Assembly (NCBI GenBank): GCA_016714895.1
Contig: JADKBV010000001.1
Span: 1,432,450-1,496,449 of the forward strand
Direction: 5' to 3'
DNA: 64,000 nucleotides
Source: Saprospiraceae bacterium
GTDB taxonomy: Bacteria > Bacteroidota > Bacteroidia > Chitinophagales > Saprospiraceae
Under the pieces are notes generated by a model, which was given only the letters and a program-made list of their open reading frames with translations, was not told the DNA's origin and made no database searches. The translations under genes and the position numbers were made by a program. This document shows, in pieces, positions 45,421 through 55,400 of this stretch; position 1 is the stretch's first letter, and each line of letters begins with the position of its first letter.

Positions 45421-46254
45421 TTATAATTTACTGCCACATTTTTTGCAATATTCAGCATCTGTCGCATGACCTTCCAATCCACATTCTTTACAACTGATGG
45501 TATTGGATTCATTTTTACTGACCAACAACATAGAAGAAGTCATGATACCAGTAGGCACAGCCAATACAGCATAACCTATCAGCATGGTAAAAGCAGCAAT
45601 AAACTGTCCGGCTGTCGTGACAGGAGAAATATCACCGTATCCGACCGTTGTGACTGTGATGATGGCCCAATAGATACTGCGGGGTATACTGTCGAATTTT
45701 TCATTGACTCCGTTTTCAATGACAAACATCAAACTACCGAAAATAAATACTAAGATAAGAATATTAAACAGAAATATGAGGATTTTGGGTATGCTGATGA
45801 TAATGGATTTGCGCAACATCTGCCCCTGGGCAACAAACTGGTGCAATTTAAAAATCCTGAACAGCCGCAACAAACGCAAGGCCCTGATAATCATCAGTGA
45901 ATGAACACCCGGGAATAAAACCGACAAATACGTCGGCAGAACAGAAAGTAAATCAATGACGCCAAAAAAAGATGAAGCGTATTTTGCCGGATTATAGACA
46001 GTATATAGGCGGAGACCATATTCTATCGTAAAAAAAATGGTAAAAAACCAATCGGTCACATAATAAAAATGCGCCATCTCCTCACTTTGTCCGGGAACCG
46101 ACTCAAACATGAGTATGGAAATATTAAAAACAATAGCTATCAGCAGAATAATATCAAAAAGTCTTCCTTCTTTGGTCTCGGCTTCAAAGATAATTTCGTG
46201 GAGTTTTTCTCTGAAATTACTAAAATTTTGTGGTTTTTTGCGATCTTTTGCCAT
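45421..46254 (-). CDS. voltage-gated potassium channel with C-terminal zinc ribbon
   Basis: A 277-residue ion transporter. Six membrane helices are visible. S4 has regularly spaced Arg (MIIRALRLLRLFRIFKLHQF), and the selectivity filter is TVGYGD in VTTVGYGDISPVTTAGQF. S6 follows (FIAAFTMLIGYAVLAVPTGI). The last 23 residues read CKECGLEGHATDAEYCKKCGSKL, a zinc ribbon with four Cys. This tail is seen on some Bacteroidota ion transporters and could be a regulatory or partner-binding module. It is on the same strand as the flippase gene but separated by 109 bases. Confidence 0.88.
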   Translation of the reverse strand: MAKDRKKPQNFSNFREKLHEIIFEAETKEGRLFDIILLIAIVFNISILMFESVPGQSEEMAHFYYVTDWFFTIFFTIEYGLRLYTVYNPAKYASSFFGVIDLLSVLPTYLSVLFPGVHSLMIIRALRLLRLFRIFKLHQFVAQGQMLRKSIIISIPKILIFLFNILILVFIFGSLMFVIENGVNEKFDSIPRSIYWAIITVTTVGYGDISPVTTAGQFIAAFTMLIGYAVLAVPTGIMTSSMLLVSKNESNTISCKECGLEGHATDAEYCKKCGSKL

Positions 46255-46345
46255 AATGATATATTTTGTTTTTGATGTCGATATTCAAAATCAAAAAGAT
46301 AAAAATGATTTGTTATTATGGTTGTTTCCTGTATTTTTAAAAATA

Positions 46346-46373
46346 AAAAAAGGGAAGCCGTGAAGCTTCCCCT
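46346..46373 (-). terminator. rho-independent terminator of the giant surface protein gene
   Basis: Read on the minus strand, GGGGAAGC and GCTTCCC form a stem around a TTCACG loop, followed by a T7 run and more T's. It lies 35 bases after the stop of the 3486-residue gene. Confidence 0.78.
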
Positions 46374-46407
46374 TTTGCTCAAAATTTGTATTCACTAACC
46401 AATTATC

Positions 46408-49400
46408 TTAATCGATTAAAACCATTTTACCGGTTTTGACCGTATCATTAAACTTCAATTCGTACAACAATACTCCTGAATTTAATACCTCAGTTTTGAG
46501 AAGCTCAAACTGTTGTACGCCTTTGTCGAAGTATGCTTTTTTGGTAACAATTATTTTACCGGCTATATCACGAACCACAAGGTCAACCTGACCAGGCTGT
46601 GGTACATAAAACTGTACATTGGTAGACTGACTCCATGGGTTTGGAATATTTCCAAGTTCCAAAAATTCAGCTTTATGTACATGATCCTGACCATATCCGA
46701 TCTGGACACCGGCAACTTTTAATTCGTGGTTATAACTTTCTGCAAACATCACATCTTTATCCAGCGTAATCAGTTGTGCGACAGGACCTGTTTGTGCTGC
46801 ATTGGCTTTGACAACAAACAATACCTCACCTGCTTTCAATTGTACAGGATATTGTTGTGACCAGGAGATAAATACATAACCGTTGGAGACGTGATAATTT
46901 TCGTCTGTAAAACGAATGATATCTGATTCAATTCTGATATTGTTCAAACCTTCAGTTTTCAGAGCAAACTGGAATCCTGTCAACTGAACATCTTCGACAT
47001 TTTCAGCAGGAATTTCTATATTTCCTTTTGAAGTCACCTTATTACCAAGTAATCTGAGGTGCAGATTGTCGTTAGACCTTTGTTCAGCAGACTGTTGCTT
47101 AATCTGATAACTTTGGTTGACATCACCAACTTTCAAACCTTTGAAGCTGACATTCATTGTTCCGGATAATGACTCAAGGAAATAAGAATCCGGAATGAAA
47201 GAACCTAAAGGATTTGTCGGATCAATGAAACTGAAACCATCCGGAAGGAATCTCCAACTGTCATTATTCGGAAATTCAGATTTCACACCGAGAATAACTT
47301 TCCGCAATTCTACCAGATCGAGTGAATTTAATTTTTTATCGTTATTTATATCTCCAGCCAGATGCATGTACGGATTATCAAATACACTGATTTCCATGAT
47401 ATGTCGTTGAATCAATACAAGATCCAGGGTAGAAACACCATCCAGAACACCGGTAACTTTACGTGGTTTAACGTTATATGACTCACCTATGACGGCATTT
47501 TCTTCGCGGTATAAACCATTTACATCTGTTTGAAGCGTATTTCTACCATTCAACGTCACATCAACACCTGAAAGCGGATCATTCAATAGTGATTCAACAC
47601 TACCGTAAATGATACCTCTTCCACCGTTACAGAAATCGTTTGTATCTGTCAGGAAGTATTGTGTTCGGCAAGAATCCCAAAGTAATGTATCACCACTTCT
47701 GGTATCCCAAATGTATACGGTCAGGTCAATACCTACCATAGACAAGTCGCTGCAATCCAGAATCATTACGGTATCCTGAAGGTCAAATGAATAGGTCTCA
47801 AGAAAATGACCTGTCTGAGGACAAATATTGGTGAAGGCAAAAAATCTTCTGGCAAACATAGGTTTGGTCAGTGTATCCGGCATTTCAAGGAATTGTTTGG
47901 TACACAATGATCTGAATGCGTGGACTTTTAACATAAAGCTATATTCAGCTATGTTACCACAATGATCCTGTGCCGTGATGGTAATCGGATAAATACCTAC
48001 GTCATACGTTCCTGAAGGATCGATACTGTTTTGATCATCCGCCCAGAAACCATTATTGGTAAGGACAAGATTTGTATCACAATCTGTGGCAATAATTCCG
48101 GAAAAGTCAACAAAAATAGCACATTCTGCTACAGATACAGTGACATCCACCACGGCAGGAGGCAGGTTGAAAAAGACCGGCGCCGTTGTATCGTTGACAA
48201 AAATAATCTGCGTGAATGTAAATATTCCGTCGTTGGTACCAGGTACCAGGTGGCAGGAATCAACGACTGTCCAGTTTCTGATAATGGTATCGGCACAACC
48301 TGATCCGTCAACCGGCAGATTGATATCTTCATAATCTATTGAAATAATAGAACAATCACTTCCTTCGTCATTCACTTCCGGAATACCTGTATTCATTGGT
48401 GTGGCTTCCGTACAATCAAAAATAGTAACTGTATCCTGAGGCCATACGATATCATCTTCTGTAATACCGTTGGTAGGTTCAATGGTGATGGATTGCACAC
48501 ATTGTGTCGAATTACCACTATTGTCTGTGACCACAAATGTTCTGGTAATGATACCTACATTACAGACATTAAGGTTTGCTATCGGCGTTTCTTCTAATTC
48601 CAATCCAGCCATACAGTTATCGCTGAATGTTGCCTGACCGAATACACTTAACGGTGCATCCGGATCATAATCCAGACATCCGATAGTCAGGTCAGCAGGA
48701 CAAACCAAAGAAGGTACCAATGTATCCAATACGGTAACCTCGGCAAAACACTCCAAAGTATCCTGAGTGGTAATATTAATCACTCTTAAAGTTACTGTAT
48801 TTACTCCGATCTGATTGCAGAATAAATTTGGCGGAGTCACTTCTACTTCGATATCACCGTCACAACCTGTTGTATCTCCAATACTTATCAATGCAGGTGT
48901 AATGGATACCATACCCATTGCGTCAAGATAAACTGTGGTATCTCTGGTCTCACATGTAGCATTTCCGGTGCTGACATGAACCGTAGCAGATTGTATTGCG
49001 GAACAAAGATTGGCATTTGTTACTGTGACTCTGTACATTGTCGTTTGTGCAGGTGAAACAGTAATTGAAGCAGATGTCTGACCTGTAGACCAAAGATATC
49101 CCGGCCCTCCTGTTGCTGTAAGTGTTGTACTTTCGCCAAGACAAATATCTAAATTACCTGTTATTGTTACATTTGGTAAAGGATTTACCTCTACTATTCT
49201 TGTTCCGGTAGCTGAACAACCGTTAGCATTGGTCACTGTAACACGATACATCGTAGTCTGTGTCGGACTAACCTGAATAACAGCCGTTGTCTGACCTGTA
49301 GCCCAAACATAGGAAGTTCCTCCTGTAGCCGTAAGTGTTGTGGTTTCACCACGACATATTATATTGTCTCCTGTAATATTTACAACAGGTAAAGGATTAA

Positions 49401-52400
49401 CAACAACATTAAATGTACCGGTATTAGAACAACTGTTTTGGTTGGTCACCGTAACCGTATAAGTTTGTGAAGCAACAGGACTAACCGTTATAGCTGCTGT
49501 TGTCTGACCATTTGACCAAAGGTATGCGGTTCCTCCTGATGCAGTCAAAGTGGTAGAACGACCAACACAAATCGGAGATGTGCCTTGTATCTGAACATTC
49601 GGAAGTGCATTGACAGTTACGGTTGCTGTAGCAGAAGCACGGCATCCGTTTACGTCTGTAACAGTGACGATAAAATTAGTTGTAACTAATGGATTGACCG
49701 TTATACTGGCAGTTGTCTGACCATTAGACCAAACAAAAGATGTTCCGCCAACGGCTGTCAATGTTGTAGACTGGTTAAGACATATCGTTCTGTTGCCTTG
49801 TATCTGTGCCAATGGTAATGGTTGTACGGTTATTAATCTTTCAGCTACGGCTGTACATCCTAAAGATGATGTCACGGTAACTCTGTAATTTGTATTATTT
49901 TGAGGACTCACGGTTATTGACTCCGTTGTCTGCCCGGTACTCCAAAGGTAAGTTCCCCCTCCTTTTGCAGTAAGAACTGTAGAGGAACCCCTGCAAATGA
50001 TATTATTTCCGGTTATCTCTGCATTTGGTGTATCATCAATAACTGTGATACTTTGAGAATAATTGTAAGATATAGGTCTTGAGAAACAATTGAAGGTTAC
50101 TGTCCAGATTCTGGAAGTTGTGATACAATCATCACCACAAGAAACCGGAGGATTGTCTACATGTGTGACGGTAACGTCATTACAATCACAATCAGTCTGC
50201 AATGCAGGAATTTTGTCAAAACCTACATTTGCAATCAATAAGGCACATCCTGTTGTGTCCACTGCACCCGGCCAAACGATACATTCTTCAAGATCCGGAC
50301 AAACATCCACATCATTGTTATCCTGTACTTCTACCTGGATGACACATTCGCTTACACCACCACCGATTTTGTCGATTACATATAATGTAAGGTCATATGT
50401 TCCCAAATCAAAACAGTCATAACAATATTCGGTAAACGTAGTATCTGTGGCTGAAAAAGCAAAACATAAATCATCACTGCAAGGATGTGAGCTTCCGGCA
50501 TCCAGGCTTGCAGCCAGAATACATGCCATTTCGATGTCATTTTCACCATCACCGTCGGTATCCATAGGCACCAGTCCCACACTCACTCTTTCTACACAAA
50601 TCGCTGTAGGAGCATCACAATTTACAATGGTAAATATCTGATCGCAGGTAGTCACGTTACCACATCTGTCTTCAAATGAATATTGTACTCTGTGTGTTCC
50701 AACAGGATAAACACCTGAAGCATTGATGGTCCCACCGAAATTACTGATTTCGGTATCATAGGTTCCATCGTTGTTTGCGTCGATTTTGTAAACATTGCTC
50801 AGTAAATTAGCCGGTGTACAAACATCTGTAGCGGTAGCAATTAATGTGATAAAACCATCCACACAATTGTCTTTTGGTGTACATTGAGTCAAAGAATCAC
50901 ATGAACTTGTAATAACCGGAGCAATGTCATTCTGAACCTTTATCGTTTGTTGCCATGTGATAGGCTGATAATTCGGATTATTTTCCATAGCACACCAATC
51001 AATGACGTACCATGTTCTTACTATTTTAAAACATGCGTTCGGAACAAAATTGAAAACCTGATCCTTAAATGTTACGCCAACATTATCACAAAAATCTTCT
51101 GTAATAACCGGGTAACTATATAAAGTATCCAGATTGTCCGGATGTAAATCCAAAGCAGTACATCCTTTGTCTGTTTCAAAATCCAAAGGCCAAACGATGT
51201 CATTTTCATTAAACGGATCGTAATTTTCAATGGTAATGAACTGAGAACATCTGGCAAAGCCCAGGTTATCTCTCGCTTCAAATATTCTTTCAATAACACC
51301 TGTTCTGCATTGATTTAATGATGATACCGGAGTCAATTCTGTTACTGTAGCGCCACAAGCGTCAACTGCAACAGCTATACCGAATTCACTCAAATCAGCT
51401 ATGTCAATATTTTCATCACAACTTCTGGTTTCATTTGGCGGACAGGTAATCTGCGGCGCAAATTTGTCCTGAACCGTCACAGGTATCATACAGGTATTAG
51501 AGTTGTTGTTGATGTCAGTTACCCTCATTTCTACAATGATGGTATTTCCTACATCGTTACAACAAAAATCAACCAACGGACCAAAAACATTATTCTGATT
51601 ACCGCAACCGGCAACCATTCTTCTGATTTCATAATGAGAGATACCACAAGCATCCCAGCTACCGTCGTTGACATGATCAGGACGCATATAAGCTTCACCT
51701 GAAGAGTTCAGACTTACCACCAATTCTCCTTTACAAATAGTGGTAGGAGATGTTTTGTCCAGAACAGTGATTGTATAAGATAATGAATCTCTGTTTCCAC
51801 ATTCGTCGTAAGCAATATATTTAATGGTGTTTTTTCCGCTTGGAAGTTCTACGAAAGCCGTATTCTGACCTAAAACAAATCCACCCGGATATACGATATC
51901 CACTCTCAAAATTCCTTCACATTCATCTGTTACGACTGCTTGAGGCAATTGAACGTTTGCCAGACAATTTCCTACAGATGCACTTACCGTTATATCTGCT
52001 ATCGGTTCAAAAACCGGTGCGATGGTATCTGTGATTTCGATCATCTGGGTAAAACGAAGCGGAGTATCATTGGAACACCAATTTTCAAAAATAATCCATT
52101 CTCTGGCTATTTTGCGGACACAATTGATTTTTCCGAGATCTCTGTCGCTGAATCCTGTATAAACTTGACATGTTTTGTCATAATGTGGAAACAAGTCATC
52201 GCCAAACAAGGTAGGTACACCTGTAAAAACCGGTGAAGGTCTGCCTTCTTCGTCCAAAGGAAAGTTATCACAAACCAAAGGATTATTGTTTGCCATAGTC
52301 CTGTCAGCAGGTATAACAACCTGACTGAGGTTTGGTCTGGCTACAAAAATTGTCATATCACAAGGAAGTGAAATATTTCCTGCCTTGTCTTTTGCAATAT

Positions 52401-55400
52401 ATCTTCTTTCTATCTGTTTGACATATAATTCATTACAAACATATGGTGTAATCAATTCGTATAATAATGTATTTTCTACCGGACCACCGCAATTATCACT
52501 TTCAAAAGGACCTACATAAGTGTCCAGTTCGTGACATGCAAGAACGATATCCTGACAGAAAGTTCTTGGCGGAATTTTATCTTCCACAAAAATGGTAGCC
52601 CAACAAGAATTACCCCCACAACCGTCGATCAACTTGGCCATGATGTTTTGTCCAAGATGTACTTCAGTCAACGTTGCATTCGGAATCACTTTCCCGTTTT
52701 TATCCATCAGGATGACCTGATAAGGAGAACCTGTATTAAATGTACCGGCTATCAATACGGAAGGAGTTACAGTAAACACACAGTTTTCATCCAAAGAAAC
52801 ATTTACATTGGAAATACAGGAAATCGCACCTGCATCACCTACACCTGAAGAGATGTTTAAGGTGACAGGACTGTAACACTGATCTATAGCCGTAGCATCG
52901 ATTTCAAGTCTTAATACGTGCTGTCCGTCAGCTACACCCGACCAATCTATGGAAACCGAACTTTGGTCAGCTCCTATCGGATTTCCGTCCAAAGTCCAGG
53001 AAAAGATATAATTATTTCCTCGTAATTCTACTGAATAATCAGATGTGATACTATTACACACACTTGTCAGACCAATAATCTGAGCGGTGTTGTAACTGCA
53101 GAATCCCGGATCCAATCTGTAAGATCTGGTTAAACCAAAATTATTTTGAAGCACAATAAAAAATCCCTGACCTTCGATGTGTCTTCCTTCAAAAGAATAT
53201 CTGGAAATACCATTGCCCAAAACTGTTTCATCCAAAAGAAATCCACCAGATCCTGTGATAAAAGGAGTCGGTGAAGCCGGAGGTGCAGGACTGAATTCGT
53301 CATACAAGCCGACAATTTGTTCGATAAACCATGTTTCGCCTGAAGCACTTTCCAAACCGATAGCTGCACTGAATTGACCATCAAACGGCGTTGTGGCATT
53401 GTTCAGACAAATACAAGGGTTTGAGATTTCAATATTACCAAGCAATACTACATCAGCTGAAGAATAATTATCCTGACCTAAATATTGTAATACACTGCTT
53501 TCATTATTTTCTACTGTAAGTGACAGATTTGAATCGTAATCGAGGTCTGAAATTTCTTTCAGATCGGTATCATAAATTCTATAAACCTGTACAACATTTG
53601 TAAGAACTCTCGGACCTACGAGGGTTTCAGCTACCAATAAAGTAATATCTGTAAAGGTACTTTCGCCCGGTCTGAGTGGTTTTTCAAGCTCAATCGCTCT
53701 TTCTGCAATATTTCCCGGAAGAGAAGTCCATTGATCATCATTCAAAGAAAGAGCTTGAGGAATATAATCACGCAAAACAAATTTTTGAATAGAAACGGTA
53801 CCTTCATTGATGATTTCCAGGCTAAATTTTGATACCTGACCAGGTATAAGTTCTCTTTTTACGGCTTTTTTAATGATGGCAACATCAACCACATCCAATA
53901 AAACCACTACAGGATCATGGTCATCTTCGTCCATCACTCCTGAATCATTGATCATATTATCCGTGATACTGTTTACCACTCCACCCATATCATTTTTGGC
54001 ATTATCATCTGAATAAGAATCAAAGTCTACTGCCAATCCATTTTCATCATACGCTTCCAGAATTTCAGCATAATTGATGACAGCACCTGAAGGAGCATTT
54101 TCTCTAAGAGTCAACGTCAGCATGTGAACCCTGTTTTCTCCCGGAAACAAATATCCTTCATTTACAAATGACAAGGAAAGTGCATCCGGTGATAATACCC
54201 AACCCGGATTTTTTGCAGGATCAAATATAAATGCTTCGTTCAGGTAGTTAATAAGCGTATATGATTTTGCAGCAATATTGCCCTGATTATATACGGTAGT
54301 ATTCATTTTAACTTCTGATCCATTCGAAAACACGCCATTAGTATGTAATTCGTGTTTGAGTGCCAAATCAAAAACCGGTAATGTGTTAACCGTCACGATG
54401 TCTTCAGGAGCTACAGAACAAGCTGTAACCAGTTCCAGAAGATTATTGTTCAGATCCAATACGCGGTTGATTGAAAATTCGTGGTTGAATGCCGGACTGT
54501 TTTCTGAAGCATTAAAATTAACTACTACTTCAGTACAGTAAGTAGCACCTCTTCCCAAAACCTGATTAAAAGTTTTTGTGGCATTACTTCCCTGATTTGT
54601 CCATCCCTGATTCAGACTTCCGTCCAAAATATTTCCTTTTGGCATCACATAATTCAGTGACCATCCATTGACAGGAAGCGTACCTGTATTGGTCACACAA
54701 ATGTCAAAGGTGACGGAACCTGCGAATCGGATAGCTTTGTCATTTTTAACAGATGCTTCAATGCGCATACCGCATTCAGAGGCATTGTACAAACCAAAGT
54801 CAAAATTTTGATTTGAAAACAAAGTATTCACCTCTATTTGTGCCAAAGGACAGGCAGGCAGTGTTTCAAGTGCTTTACTACCCAACAATTCCTCACCGGC
54901 TCTGACACCTGAAAGCGTAAAATATTTGCCGTCGAAAGCATACATCAATGCCTGAACATCGTATTTGGCAGGATCAATCCCTAAATAATATGTTTCACCG
55001 GAAGACAGACCTCCGGCAACGTTGTTCTGATTAAAATGATATTGGCCTTTTACATCTGTTGTCGTTTGAGCCAATATTTCACATGTTTGATTGTATAAAA
55101 CGATACCTATTCCTTCATGTCCGGGTTCGCCGGCATCCTGAATTCCGTTTTTATTGGTATCATTCCAAACTCTGTTTCCTATTTCTAAAGAAGGTTCTGT
55201 ACATGTGGCTACGATATCACCAAAACCCGTAGCTTTTCCGAAAGCAACCGTAGTGTTCAGTCTGTATAATTCGAGAGCTCCCAACAAATCACCATTACTG
55301 GTTGAATATCTGTGTAAACCACCTGAATATGCATTGAGATGTGGATCAAAAACGGTAGCAACTACAGAATTTGTTCCGGGCATCACAAAAATACTTCCCA

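Noticed and set aside
48955..50016. Tandem repeats considered as a CRISPR array
   Set aside because: Units are 213 bases, coding, and diverged, with no spacer-repeat structure; no cas genes are present.
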